DNA of 64,000 bases from UBA2767 sp965228625 (GTDB taxonomy: Bacteria; Pseudomonadota; Alphaproteobacteria; Rhizobiales; Methyloligellaceae), in NCBI GenBank assembly GCA_965228625.1, contig OZ245829.1, positions 3,844,001-3,908,000 on the forward strand, read 5' to 3'. The notes beneath the pieces are model-generated. The model was given only the letters and a program-made list of their open reading frames with translations. It ran no database searches and had not been told where the DNA came from. The translations under genes were made by a program, and so were the position numbers. Below, one piece after another: positions 41,955 through 53,597 of the stretch (position 1 is the first letter of the stretch; every line of letters begins with the position of its first letter).

Positions 41955-43337
41955 TTACTCCGTCAAGGTGATGACGCGGTCGTGCGCGATACCGTTTGGA
42001 ACCGGGACGTCGGTTGCATCGTAGTCGGTGTTGAGCACCACGTGCGGTCCCGCGAACAGCGACATGCTGTTGGCAATGATGACCGTATAGGCGGAACGGT
42101 CGGCGATCGGCTCGTCGGCATCGATGTAGAGATGCGCCCGCGGCAGATAGAGCGTGCCTTCAAGTACGCGGGCATCATCACTCAGAATGCTGAAACGCTC
42201 GTTCAGCTTGGCACTGCGATCCTGGAAGAACAGCAACCCGGCCATGGGTCCGCTCTCCGGCGCGGCCAGGCTGATCGTCGTGTTGGCATTCAAGAACAGC
42301 GTGGCTTTCTTGCCCACAAAATAGAAGCCGACATTCTTTCCTTGCAGCGTTGCGAATTCTGACACGAACAGCGGTCCGTCCTTGATGACGTAGATTCCGG
42401 GTTGCAGTGTCACGTGCGATGCGCCACCGATCGCAATACCGCCGCAATAGGTGCCGGGCCTGAGGGTAACGTGCTGGCCGTCTCCCGGGGGTGCCGTTTC
42501 GGATTTCTTTTTCGTCTTTTCTTCCCTGCCCTTGGATTCGGCCTTGGTTTCATGGTTGAGCCCGCTGACCTGTTGTCCCTGGTTGGCCTTTACGCCACCG
42601 ATGTTCAAATCCGTTTCAGTACATGAGCCAATTGGCGGCGCTGGCCGATTGGCCAATGGATCTTCCATCGGCGGACAGTCGGTCAGTGCCTCCGGTTCGA
42701 AATTCGAAGCACCACCTTCGACGCCGCCACGCGAACAAATCAACCGTGCTTCGAGCCGCGCGCCACTTCTGGACGCTATTCCTGATGAGCTTCCCGAGTT
42801 CGAATAGACGGCGCATTCGTTGCCCGTCATCCGGGCGCTCATCTCGAGGGCGATGCTGGCGCGCGCATTATCATCGAGCGCAAGAACACAGAGCGCCGTG
42901 CCTCCCGAAACGCGGGCGACGGAGCGCGCCCCGAGTTGCGTATTCATGAATTGCCGGGTGAAAAAGCCGGAATAGTCCTGCCTCAGGTCCACCGTGACTG
43001 AAAGTGGCTCGGCAGTCGCCGAGGTATTGACCACGACACCGGCTGCACTGTCGCCAAGATTTGCATTGATCACGCTCTCCGCAATTGGCTGGAGGCGGGC
43101 AGGGTTGATATTGGCCAGGTGCAGCTCACGCGCCGCGGCAATCGCGGCCGCATCGGATGCAGCCTGTAGCTTCTCCTTCTGTACCGAGAGGCTGGCATAG
43201 TCTATGACGCCGCCGGTCACCAGAATGAGCACCGGCAGCAGCATTGCAAACACGATCGCGGACACGCCCCGCGCGTCGCGCGCAAAAATGCCCAAAGTAC
43301 GGGCGAGTGTACGCGCCCAACTCCCTGTCGCCGCCAT
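41955..43337 (-). CDS. TadG-like pilus assembly/envelope protein
   Basis: This 460-residue protein starts with the TadE/TadG pattern: a short basic cytoplasmic part, then one helix (about 25-48, SAIVFAMLLPVLILVTGGVIDYA), then QKEKLQAASDAAAIAAA. The large outer domain has Cys pairs, a charged Lys/Glu insertion (about 265-290) and a repetitive beta region rich in VTLQPG- and LNANTTISL-like strands, which may fold as a beta helix. TadG proteins help build Flp-type pili, but no other tad/cpa gene is here. It heads an apparent two-gene unit with the EAL phosphodiesterase. Confidence 0.82.
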   Translation of the reverse strand: MAATGSWARTLARTLGIFARDARGVSAIVFAMLLPVLILVTGGVIDYASLSVQKEKLQAASDAAAIAAARELHLANINPARLQPIAESVINANLGDSAAGVVVNTSATAEPLSVTVDLRQDYSGFFTRQFMNTQLGARSVARVSGGTALCVLALDDNARASIALEMSARMTGNECAVYSNSGSSSGIASRSGARLEARLICSRGGVEGGASNFEPEALTDCPPMEDPLANRPAPPIGSCTETDLNIGGVKANQGQQVSGLNHETKAESKGREEKTKKKSETAPPGDGQHVTLRPGTYCGGIAIGGASHVTLQPGIYVIKDGPLFVSEFATLQGKNVGFYFVGKKATLFLNANTTISLAAPESGPMAGLLFFQDRSAKLNERFSILSDDARVLEGTLYLPRAHLYIDADEPIADRSAYTVIIANSMSLFAGPHVVLNTDYDATDVPVPNGIAHDRVITLTE

Positions 43338-43537
43338 TCCCGCGTCCCCTGAAAGCCTTCTGGCCTCGGTAGTAACGTGCGATTAAAACAACCATAGATT
43401 GTAATTCGGTAAACTCCTCGCAGTCTGGACGCGACCGTTCATAGGTCCTTGAATGGCTGCCCGGTCGGGAAGGGACGATTAACCACGTTCTTCTACCATG
43501 GCGTGCAATTCTCAGTGCCACGCCGGGGAAAGAGCGC

Positions 43538-46315
<2,778 letters not shown>

Positions 46316-46381
46316 AAACCGATCCCGAGACTGCATTCGGCGTGATGCGCGCGCGGTTGTTTCGAAACAGGCCGGATTTGA

Positions 46382-46456
<75 letters not shown>

Positions 46457-46590
46457 GATTGAGATTCGGAACGCACGGTGTCGAAAATCGCGGCGACACT
46501 GCCATAGCGGTTCAATCGGTGCAAGCAGGCAGAAATCGGGCACGAAATTCGGAATTTCTGCAACCGCAGGGCGATTTTGTTGTAGTTCGG

Positions 46591-46633
46591 TCACATTCGT
46601 CAAAAAATCGTTTCGCTTCAGTCACATTTGTCA
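46591..46633 (+). promoter_or_regulatory. Pair of direct repeats upstream of the TPR/barrel-FecR unit
   Basis: TCACATTCGTCA (46591-46602) and TCACATTTGTCA (46622-46633) differ at one base and start 31 bases apart, close to three helical turns. They precede the chosen start at 46734 by about 100 bases. This geometry suits a dimeric activator or repressor binding on one face of the DNA. No regulator is identified. Confidence 0.45.
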
Positions 46634-46733
46634 TTTGCACGCCGCATTTGAAAAGGCAGATTGCGCGCTCATATATGCTGTAGTCGCGAAACAGGCTGCT
46701 TCTCTTGCGAGTTCGGGATCGAGAGCGAGACGG

Positions 46734-47912
46734 ATGCGTTTTTTGACCAGCAATGACTGTCGTTTGAGTGCCGCCGTTCGGGCCGTGCTGAGCGTAATGT
46801 GTCTGCTCTGCACCCTCGCACTGCTGCCGCGTCAGGCGCTGGCGGATGAACTGGACATCGTCTTTGGACAATTGCTCGCCGAGCCGGCAAATCCGTCGCT
46901 CAACCTGCGCTATGCCGAGCTTGCCATGGCGCGCGGCGAGACGCGAAAGGCACTCGCGGCGTATGAGCGCGTTCTCGCCCAGGACCCCAACAACAGGCAG
47001 GTGATCCGCGCTTATAACCGTGCGAAACGCCGGCTCCAGCCGAGCGTCACGGCGTTCACGCTCTCAACCGGGTTCGTCTACGAATCAAATCCCCGGCAGG
47101 TTCCCGGCGGATCGCCGTTCAAGGAGGAGGACGTCGCGTTCGAAGCGAGCCTGCTGATGTTCGATGAACGCACGATCTCGGGGCATCGCTGGCGCACGGT
47201 CGGAAAGGCGGGCGGGCACCTGCAGTTCGAAATCGACGATCTGGACGATGCCTATGTCTCGCTGATCACCGGGCCGGTGATTGATCTCGGCACAAAGACA
47301 CGCCTGCATATCGCGCCGGGCACGGCGGGCGCCTGGCTTGATGACGAATGGCTCTATTATGACGGCCTGATCAAGTTCACGCTCGAGCGCGTGGCGATGG
47401 GCGCCACGCAGGACGTTACGGTTGCGGTCAAGCACAGGGAAACGAATTCCGACTTCGGCGGATCGGACGGCCTTATCGTCGAGGTGAACGGCAATTTCGT
47501 CCGGCCGAACGTGTTCAAGTCCGGTGACAGTCTCTACGTCCTGCCGCATTTCCGGTATTCGGAGCCCGGCGGCAACGGACCCGGCCGGGTCTTCCAGAAC
47601 ACGCTGTTTCCGGGCGACTACGTCGAGTATGGCGGGCGCCTCGTCTACTACAAGCCCATCGCCAAGCGCCGCGTCTATCTCGGCGGCGGCATCGGCGTCT
47701 TCCAGCGCGACTACGATCAGAACGTGGCGTTCGGTACCAGGGACCGCGAGGATACGCTGATCATGCCCACCGCGCATGTGATCCTGCCGAATGTGGGCAG
47801 ATCCCAGTTCGATCTCCGCTTCGACTATCGCTACGAGCACAACGACTCGAACGATTCGACCGAGGATTTCGAAAATCACGTGGTCGGCGGCCGCACCGTG
47901 AGGAGATTCTAG
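46734..47912 (+). CDS. TPR-containing outer-membrane beta-barrel protein
   Basis: This 392-residue exported protein has a signal peptide (about 1-37, ending ALA-DE), a short TPR-like helical region (about 40-105, LRYAELAMARGETRKALAAYERVL) and a beta-barrel-like rest. The remainder alternates aromatic strands and ends in Phe, as outer-membrane proteins do. The layout resembles Slam/DUF560-type proteins. It is followed with zero spacing by a FecR-domain gene, so the two are translated together. ATG 46734 is chosen since the upstream extension lacks a signal sequence. Confidence 0.75.
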   Translation: MRFLTSNDCRLSAAVRAVLSVMCLLCTLALLPRQALADELDIVFGQLLAEPANPSLNLRYAELAMARGETRKALAAYERVLAQDPNNRQVIRAYNRAKRRLQPSVTAFTLSTGFVYESNPRQVPGGSPFKEEDVAFEASLLMFDERTISGHRWRTVGKAGGHLQFEIDDLDDAYVSLITGPVIDLGTKTRLHIAPGTAGAWLDDEWLYYDGLIKFTLERVAMGATQDVTVAVKHRETNSDFGGSDGLIVEVNGNFVRPNVFKSGDSLYVLPHFRYSEPGGNGPGRVFQNTLFPGDYVEYGGRLVYYKPIAKRRVYLGGGIGVFQRDYDQNVAFGTRDREDTLIMPTAHVILPNVGRSQFDLRFDYRYEHNDSNDSTEDFENHVVGGRTVRRF

Positions 47913-48746
47913 ATGCTGCGCGCATTGTCGTTGCTCGTGCTGTTCGTTGCGCTGGTCTGCGGATCGGGGCAAGCGCATGCCGCGCGCATCGGCGTGGCGT
48001 CCGTGGTCAAGAATGATGTGAACGGGTCGGCCGGCGGCCAGGTCCGCGTCATTCAGGTCGGCTCCGGTGTGTTTCAGAACGAGATCATTTCAACCGGCGC
48101 CGCGAGTTCCACCCAATTGCTGTTCAGGGACGAAACGAGCCTGACAATCGGCGCGAGCTCTCGCGTGACGCTCGACCGCTTCGTTTACAATCCGGCCACG
48201 CGCACAGGCGACGTGGTCGTCAATGCGTTGCAGGGATCCTTCCGCTTCGTCTCCGGATCCGCCCAGCCCGGCGGGTACACCATCAAGACGCCCGTCGCGA
48301 CCGTCGGCCTGCGGGGAACCATCGTCGAAGGCTACATCGCCGCCGACGGGAGCCTGGTGCTCGTCGTCGTCGAAGGAACGGTGGTGGTGACCACGACCAA
48401 CGGCGCGTCCGTCACGCTTCAGGCGGGGCAGTTCATCACCGTCTCGGCGATCGGTGTTATCGGTGGTCCGAGTGACTGGACCGGCCCGACGCTTGACCTC
48501 GATGCCGGTCTTCAGTTCATCTTTGACAGCAACGAACCCGACCCGAACCAGCGGCGTGAACTCAACGACGCGCTTGATTCCCGGGATCTGGACATCACCT
48601 TCCCGCCGTCTCCACCGGCGCCGAGGGTTGATCCCACACCTCCGCCATCTCCGATAGACGACATTCCGCCGGTAACATCTCCGGGGGATGACGTCGTGTC
48701 GCCGCCTGGTGGACCTCTCATTGACGCGATTCCGGGTCAGAACTGA
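47913..48746 (+). CDS. Exported FecR-domain protein
   Basis: This 277-residue protein has a signal peptide (about 1-23, ending AHA). A FecR-type beta domain follows (about 30-175): the start IGVASVVKNDVNG, the segment TLDRFVYNPATRTG and the typical TPVATVGLRGTIVEG. A Pro/Asp-rich low-complexity tail (about 215-277) ends it. Unlike classical FecR it has no transmembrane helix and no sigma-factor partner, so it is probably a periplasmic or surface protein. The zero-spacing junction with the barrel gene suggests a joint role at the envelope. Confidence 0.85.
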   Translation: MLRALSLLVLFVALVCGSGQAHAARIGVASVVKNDVNGSAGGQVRVIQVGSGVFQNEIISTGAASSTQLLFRDETSLTIGASSRVTLDRFVYNPATRTGDVVVNALQGSFRFVSGSAQPGGYTIKTPVATVGLRGTIVEGYIAADGSLVLVVVEGTVVVTTTNGASVTLQAGQFITVSAIGVIGGPSDWTGPTLDLDAGLQFIFDSNEPDPNQRRELNDALDSRDLDITFPPSPPAPRVDPTPPPSPIDDIPPVTSPGDDVVSPPGGPLIDAIPGQN

Positions 48747-48803
48747 TCGGATCACCACTCCGGGGTGTGAAGACGTCCGGCGAATTGCCGGTATACTGGG
48801 CAG

Positions 48804-48959
48804 GTGAGTTCAGGAAAAAAGAGCAAGAATGCAACGAAAACAGAGCGCAGGGCGCGGCTCGCGGCGCAGTTGCGCGCCAATCTGAAACGGCGCAAGGCCA
48901 GGGATGTAACGTCCGCGCAGAAGAAGGGTAGTGCACGACCCCCCAAGACGGGCCGGTAA
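48804..48959 (+). CDS. Small basic protein upstream of murA
   Basis: GTG 48804 opens a 51-codon frame. The product is very basic, with a predicted helix ERRARLAAQLRANLKRRKA. Small basic proteins of this pattern sit just upstream of murA in related alphaproteobacteria as I recall, which supports it. A short GC inverted repeat and a TATACT box (48792-48797) lie just upstream. Function unknown; binding to nucleic acid is possible from charge. Confidence 0.6.
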   Translation: MSSGKKSKNATKTERRARLAAQLRANLKRRKARDVTSAQKKGSARPPKTGR

Positions 48960-49082
48960 CTTTGTCAACATAACCCACAGGTCAGGCACTGGCCGCGTGT
49001 CAACCGGCAGTCTAATATGTCGGTTTTTGAAAATGGACGGGTCCTGTGCAGCTCTGGGAACGGGAAGAAGTGAGGGATCGGC

Positions 49083-50372
49083 ATGGATAGAATTCGGGTG
49101 ATTGGCGGCTCGCGGCTGGAAGGTTCGATTCCGATCAGCGGTGCAAAAAACGCGACGCTGCCCCTGATGATTGCAAGCCTGCTGACGGAAGACACGCTGA
49201 CGCTCAAGAACGTACCGCAGCTCGCCGACGTGGTGACGCTTGGCCGTATTCTCGGAAACCATGGGGTCGACCTGGCGATTGCCGGTAAGCGTCCGGGCGA
49301 CGTCCAGGGGCTCGGGCAGACCTTCCACCTGACGGCCAAGAACATCGTCGATACCGTTGCGCCCTACGAGATGGTCTCGCGGATGCGTGCCAGCTTCTGG
49401 GTGCTCGGTCCCTTGGTCGCGCGCATGGGTGAAGCCAAGGTGTCGCTGCCGGGCGGATGCGCCATCGGGACGCGGCCGGTCGATATGCATCTGGAGGCGA
49501 TCCGCGCCCTCGGCGCCGAGATCGATCTCGAAGACGGTTACGTCATCGCCAGGGCGCCGAAGGGCTTGAAGGGTGCGCCGATCGCGTTTTCGAAAGTCTC
49601 CGTCGGAGCCACCCACAATGCGCTGATGGCGGCGGCACTGGCGAAGGGAGAGACGCGCATCGAAAACGCCGCGCGCGAACCCGAAGTCGGCGACGTTGCC
49701 GAATGCCTCGTGAAGATGGGTGCGGCAATCGACGGCATCGGCACGTCCACATTGACCATACAGGGTGCGGACGTCCTCAACGGTGCGGAACACACAGTCC
49801 TGCCGGATCGGATCGAGACGGGAACTTACGCGATGGCGGTGGCTGCGACCGGCGGCGATGTCATGCTCGACAATGCGCGCGCCGATCTGCTTGAGGAACC
49901 ACTCGAGGTGCTGCAGGCGGCGGGTGTCGAAATCACCGCGACCAATCGGGGCATTCGCGTCGCGCGTAACGGCGCGGGATTGAAGCCGGTGAAAGTCGAA
50001 ACGCAGCCCTTCCCGGGGTTTCCGACCGATCTTCAGGCGCAGCTCATGGCGCTGATGTCGGTGGCGGACGGGACGTCGACCATCCGCGAGACCATTTTCG
50101 AGAACCGCTTCATGCATGTGCAGGAGCTGGCGCGCCTCGGCGCGGAAATCGCACTCGATGGCGATGTGGCGCGCGTCTCGGGCGTCAAGGGCCTGCGCGG
50201 TGCCCAGGTCATGGCAACCGACCTGCGGGCCTCGGTTTCCCTTGTGATTGCCGGACTGGCGGCCGAAGGCGAGACCGTCATCAACCGCGTCTATCACCTC
50301 GATCGCGGTTTTGAGCGGATCGAGGAAAAGCTCGGCAGGTGCGGCGCGCGCATCGAACGCCTGTCGGCTTGA
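49083..50372 (+). CDS. murA: UDP-N-acetylglucosamine 1-carboxyvinyltransferase
   Basis: This 429-residue enzyme transfers enolpyruvate from PEP to UDP-GlcNAc, the first committed step of peptidoglycan synthesis. The N-terminal segment GGSRLEGSIPISGAKNATLP and the active-site Cys126 in LPGGCAIGTRPVD are clear; that Cys is the fosfomycin target. The length is normal. It opens the conserved block that continues with DUF2948, hisD, UPF0262, the phosphatase and infA. Confidence 0.98.
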   Translation: MDRIRVIGGSRLEGSIPISGAKNATLPLMIASLLTEDTLTLKNVPQLADVVTLGRILGNHGVDLAIAGKRPGDVQGLGQTFHLTAKNIVDTVAPYEMVSRMRASFWVLGPLVARMGEAKVSLPGGCAIGTRPVDMHLEAIRALGAEIDLEDGYVIARAPKGLKGAPIAFSKVSVGATHNALMAAALAKGETRIENAAREPEVGDVAECLVKMGAAIDGIGTSTLTIQGADVLNGAEHTVLPDRIETGTYAMAVAATGGDVMLDNARADLLEEPLEVLQAAGVEITATNRGIRVARNGAGLKPVKVETQPFPGFPTDLQAQLMALMSVADGTSTIRETIFENRFMHVQELARLGAEIALDGDVARVSGVKGLRGAQVMATDLRASVSLVIAGLAAEGETVINRVYHLDRGFERIEEKLGRCGARIERLSA

Positions 50373-50490
50373 CGCCTCAACTGCACAAGCCACCCCGTTG
50401 CATGATCGCGTCTCCCCCGTTATCACAAGCGCCGACCATCACGGTTAAACTCTGTCCGCGGCGGCTGAACAACGAGGGATGCTTGTACTG

Positions 50491-50958
50491 ATGCAACAGT
50501 TGAAACTGTTGGCGCTTGACCCGGAGGATCTGCAGGTCATCTCCGCCCATCTGCAGGATGCGGTGCTGCGGATCGAGGACATCGCCTATGTTCCATCCGA
50601 CAGCCGCTTTGCAATGGTCGTGAACCGCTTCGACTGGGTTGGCGCGGGTGATGGCGGCAAGCGGTCAAAGAAGGAGTTCCAGCGCCTGCGCACCGCGTTG
50701 CGGTTCGACCGCGTGCTGAGTGCCAAGTTCAAGAAAATCGAATTGGGCGCGAAGGACGCCGTGCTCGAATTGCTGGCGGTCCAGTTCGACGAAGACAACA
50801 AACCGGAAGGGTACATCACGCTGGTGTTTGCCGGTGGCGGCGCGATCCGGCTGCATGTCGAGTGCATCGAAACGGAAATGCGCGACCTGGGACCGGCCTG
50901 GAAAACAAAAAACCTACCGGAGCACGAAGACGGCGGCGACGCCGCTGCCGAGACCTGA
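50491..50958 (+). CDS. DUF2948 family protein
   Basis: This protein of about 155 residues starts MQQLKLLALDPEDLQVISAH and contains RFAMVVNRFDW and LVFAGGGAIRLHVECIE, typical of DUF2948 in Hyphomicrobiales. Function is unknown. It always seems to sit next to hisD in this group. The start could be ATG 50479 or 50491; the GAGGG is adjacent to the first and 12 bases from the second, and the family start favours the second. hisD follows after 19 bases. Confidence 0.88.
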   Translation: MQQLKLLALDPEDLQVISAHLQDAVLRIEDIAYVPSDSRFAMVVNRFDWVGAGDGGKRSKKEFQRLRTALRFDRVLSAKFKKIELGAKDAVLELLAVQFDEDNKPEGYITLVFAGGGAIRLHVECIETEMRDLGPAWKTKNLPEHEDGGDAAAET

Positions 50959-50977
50959 AATTGTAAGGAACACCCCC

Positions 50978-52276
50978 ATGGTCATGCGGCTGGACAGCGG
51001 TTCAGGAGATTTTGAGGCGCGGTTCTCGGATCTGCTGACCATGAAACGGGAAGTTTCAGAAGACGTCGACGCGGCGGTTCGCGAGATCATCGACGATGTG
51101 CGCCGGCGCGGTGACGACGCCCTGATCGAGCTGACGCGCAGATTCGATCGGGTGGATCTTGAGCCGGCTGACCTGCGCGTCGCCGATGCGGAGATCGACG
51201 AGGCGGTCGCCAAGGTGGATCCGGAAACGCTGGCGGCACTCGAATTCGCCCATGAGCGCATCAGCGCGCATCACGCGCGTCAGCTTCCGCGTGACGACCT
51301 TTACGAGGACGAGACGGGCGCAACGCTCGGCACCCGCTGGACGGCTGTCGAGGCGGCAGGGCTCTATGTTCCCGGTGGAACCGCAAGCTATCCGAGCTCG
51401 GTGCTGATGAATGCGGTGCCGGCACGGGTCGCCGGCGTGGACCGCATCGCCATGGTCGTCCCGACTCCGGACGGCGAGATCAATCCCCTGGTGTTCGCCG
51501 CTGCCCGGCTTGCGGGCGTGCAGGAGATTTACCGGATCGGCGGGGCCCAGGCGGTTGCCGCGCTGGCGTATGGAACGCCGTCGGTTGCGCCGGTGAGCGT
51601 GATCGTCGGGCCGGGCAATGCCTATGTCGCGGCGGCGAAACGCCAGGTGTTCGGCACGGTCGGCATCGACATGATCGCCGGACCGTCCGAGGTGCTTGTT
51701 GTCGCCGATGCTGAGAACGATCCGGACTGGATCGCGGCGGACCTGCTCGCACAGGCGGAACACGATACCTCGGCGCAGTCGATCCTGATGACCGACAGCG
51801 CCGAATTCGCCGATGCGGTCGCCGATGCGGTCGAGCGGCAACTCAAGCAGTTGTCGCGCGGTGAGATTGCCGGAGAAAGCTGGGCCCGGTTCGGTGCCAT
51901 CATCGTCGTAGGCGATCTCGAAGAGACGCCGGCGCTCGTCGACCGGGTGGCGCCTGAGCATCTGGAGATTGCGACGCAGGATCCCGATGCCCTCATCGAG
52001 CGGGTTCGAAACGCGGGCGCGATCTTTTTGGGACGCTATACTCCGGAGGTCATCGGCGATTACGTGGCCGGGCCCAATCATGTGCTGCCGACCGCCCGCA
52101 GCGCCCGATTCTCTTCAGGCCTCGGGGTGCTCGATTTCATGAAACGGTCCTCCGTCCTCAAGCTGGCTCCCGAGTCGCTGGCGCAGCTCGCGCCGAGCGC
52201 CATGGCGCTGGCAAAGGCCGAGGGTCTCGAGGCGCACAGCCGCTCGGTGGCGATCCGTCTGAACCGGGAGCGCTGA
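50978..52276 (+). CDS. hisD: Histidinol dehydrogenase
   Basis: This 432-residue zinc enzyme catalyses the last two steps of histidine synthesis, oxidising L-histidinol to L-histidine with NAD. Typical segments are YVPGGTASYPSSVLMN, GPGNAYVAAAKR, IAGPSEVLV, QAEHDTSAQS and the catalytic Glu-His in VAPEHLEI. ATG 50978 has TAAGGA upstream; a longer open frame overlaps DUF2948 and is not used. The other his genes are outside the window. Confidence 0.97.
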   Translation: MVMRLDSGSGDFEARFSDLLTMKREVSEDVDAAVREIIDDVRRRGDDALIELTRRFDRVDLEPADLRVADAEIDEAVAKVDPETLAALEFAHERISAHHARQLPRDDLYEDETGATLGTRWTAVEAAGLYVPGGTASYPSSVLMNAVPARVAGVDRIAMVVPTPDGEINPLVFAAARLAGVQEIYRIGGAQAVAALAYGTPSVAPVSVIVGPGNAYVAAAKRQVFGTVGIDMIAGPSEVLVVADAENDPDWIAADLLAQAEHDTSAQSILMTDSAEFADAVADAVERQLKQLSRGEIAGESWARFGAIIVVGDLEETPALVDRVAPEHLEIATQDPDALIERVRNAGAIFLGRYTPEVIGDYVAGPNHVLPTARSARFSSGLGVLDFMKRSSVLKLAPESLAQLAPSAMALAKAEGLEAHSRSVAIRLNRER

Positions 52277-52316
52277 GACATGTGCACCCGGTCCAGCAAG
52301 GCGGCGACATAGAGCC

Positions 52317-52814
52317 ATGACGGACGGCTCCGAAAACCCCCGGGACCCTTCGCGCCTCGTTCAGATCACCCTCGATGAAAACTCGGTCGGGCGCCGGACG
52401 CCGGATGTGGAGCACGAGCGCAAGGTCGCGATCTTCGATCTTCTGGAGGAGAACTCGTTCGACCTGGAGGAACGGGACGACGAGGGGCCGTACACGCTCC
52501 ATATCTCGATATCGGAGAACCGGCTGGTCTTTGCCGTCGGCGACGAGAAGGCCAAGCACATCACCAGTTTCATGCTGTCGCTCTCGCCGTTCCGGAAGAT
52601 CGTCAAGGACTATTTCATGGTGTGCGAGAGCTACTATGAAGCCATCAAGACGGCGCCGCCGAGCCGCATCGAGGCGCTCGATATGGGGCGCCGCGGGTTG
52701 CATAACGAGGGCACCCAGCTTCTGATGAAGCGTCTCGACGGCAAGATCAAAACGGACTTCGATACGGCGCGCCGGTTGTTCACGCTGATTTGCGCGCTGC
52801 ACTGGAAGGGCTGA
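52317..52814 (+). CDS. UPF0262 family protein
   Basis: This 165-residue cytoplasmic protein of unknown role is found almost only in alphaproteobacteria. It starts after 40 bases from hisD. Recognisable family segments include RRTPDVEHERKVAIFDLLEE, FMLSLSPFRKIVKDY and RRGLHNEGTQLL. It is followed after 4 bases by the phosphatase gene. The hisD-UPF0262-phosphatase-infA order is itself the best support. Confidence 0.93.
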   Translation: MTDGSENPRDPSRLVQITLDENSVGRRTPDVEHERKVAIFDLLEENSFDLEERDDEGPYTLHISISENRLVFAVGDEKAKHITSFMLSLSPFRKIVKDYFMVCESYYEAIKTAPPSRIEALDMGRRGLHNEGTQLLMKRLDGKIKTDFDTARRLFTLICALHWKG

Positions 52815-52818
52815 CGCC

Positions 52819-53277
52819 GTGGACGTGGCGAAGCCCGAGGAGTTGCCGGATGCGGTCCTCTTTGCTTGCGGCATGAACTCCATTCGCTCGCCGATGGCTT
52901 CCGCGCTCATGCGACACCTCACGAACTATCGGGTCTATGCCAAATCGGCAGGCGTCCGCATGGGCGAAAACGATCCGTTCGCCATTGCGGCAATGGACGA
53001 GGTCGGTATCGACATCTCCGGGCACGAGCCCATTACCCTGTCGGACCTGCACGACACGCTGTTCGACCTGATCGTGACCCTGACGCCCGAGGCACATCAC
53101 CAGGCGCTGGAGCTGACCCGGACCATGGCCGTGGACGTCGAATACTGGCCGACGCTCGATCCGTCGCTGGCGACCGGCAGCCGGGAACAGATCATGGACG
53201 CATACCGGGCCTGCCGGGATCAGCTCATGGAACGCATCAAGAACCGCTTCGCATTGTCCGGCGGACCCGTCGTCTGA
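52819..53277 (+). CDS. Low-molecular-weight protein tyrosine phosphatase family
   Basis: This 152-residue protein has the C-x5-R-S phosphate loop near its N-terminus (Cys17 to Arg23, ACGMNSIRS) and the general-acid Asp114 in WPTLDP. Both fit the low-molecular-weight phosphatase/arsenate-reductase fold. The GTG start lies 4 bases after the UPF0262 stop. It may dephosphorylate tyrosine on proteins; ArsC-type activity is less likely because the extra redox cysteines are not evident. It precedes infA by about 100 bases. Confidence 0.88.
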   Translation: MDVAKPEELPDAVLFACGMNSIRSPMASALMRHLTNYRVYAKSAGVRMGENDPFAIAAMDEVGIDISGHEPITLSDLHDTLFDLIVTLTPEAHHQALELTRTMAVDVEYWPTLDPSLATGSREQIMDAYRACRDQLMERIKNRFALSGGPVV

Positions 53278-53332
53278 GGCGCGGCAACCTGCAATTAAGC
53301 CAAAAGTGAGCAACAACCTTGATTTTGCACCC

Positions 53333-53354
53333 GCGCGCGCTCATTGTCGCGCGC
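53333..53354 (+). promoter_or_regulatory. GC hairpin in the infA leader
   Basis: GCGCGCG (53333-53339) and CGCGCGC (53348-53354) form a perfect 7-bp stem with an 8-base loop, ending 24 bases before the infA start. It lacks a following T run, so it is a leader structure rather than a terminator. It could tune infA translation or mRNA stability. Confidence 0.4.
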
Positions 53355-53378
53355 AAGATCCTCACGGAAGGGAGATTT

Positions 53379-53597
53379 ATGGCAAAGGAAGAACTGCTGG
53401 AGTTCCCCGGCGTCGTTACGGAACTGCTTCCGAACGCGACGTTCCGGGTCAAGCTTGAAAATGATCACGAAATCATTGCACACACTGCCGGACGCATGCG
53501 CAAGAACCGGATTCGTGTCCTTGCGGGCGACAAGGTTTTGGTCGAGATGACACCCTATGATCTCACCAAGGGCCGCATTACTTACCGCTTCAAATAG
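53379..53597 (+). CDS. infA: Translation initiation factor IF-1
   Basis: This 72-residue OB-fold protein binds the ribosomal A site during initiation. It shows MAKEELLEFPGVV, NATFRVKLEN, the conserved HTAGRMRKNRIRV and the end TPYDLTKGRITYRFK. AAGGGAG upstream supplies the ribosome site. The length is exactly that of the family. The maf gene begins inside its 3' end. Confidence 0.98.
   Translation: MAKEELLEFPGVVTELLPNATFRVKLENDHEIIAHTAGRMRKNRIRVLAGDKVLVEMTPYDLTKGRITYRFK

Noticed and set aside
49002..49028. AACCG/CGGTT with a short T run before murA
   Set aside because: The 5-bp stem with a 14-base loop is too weak to call a terminator.
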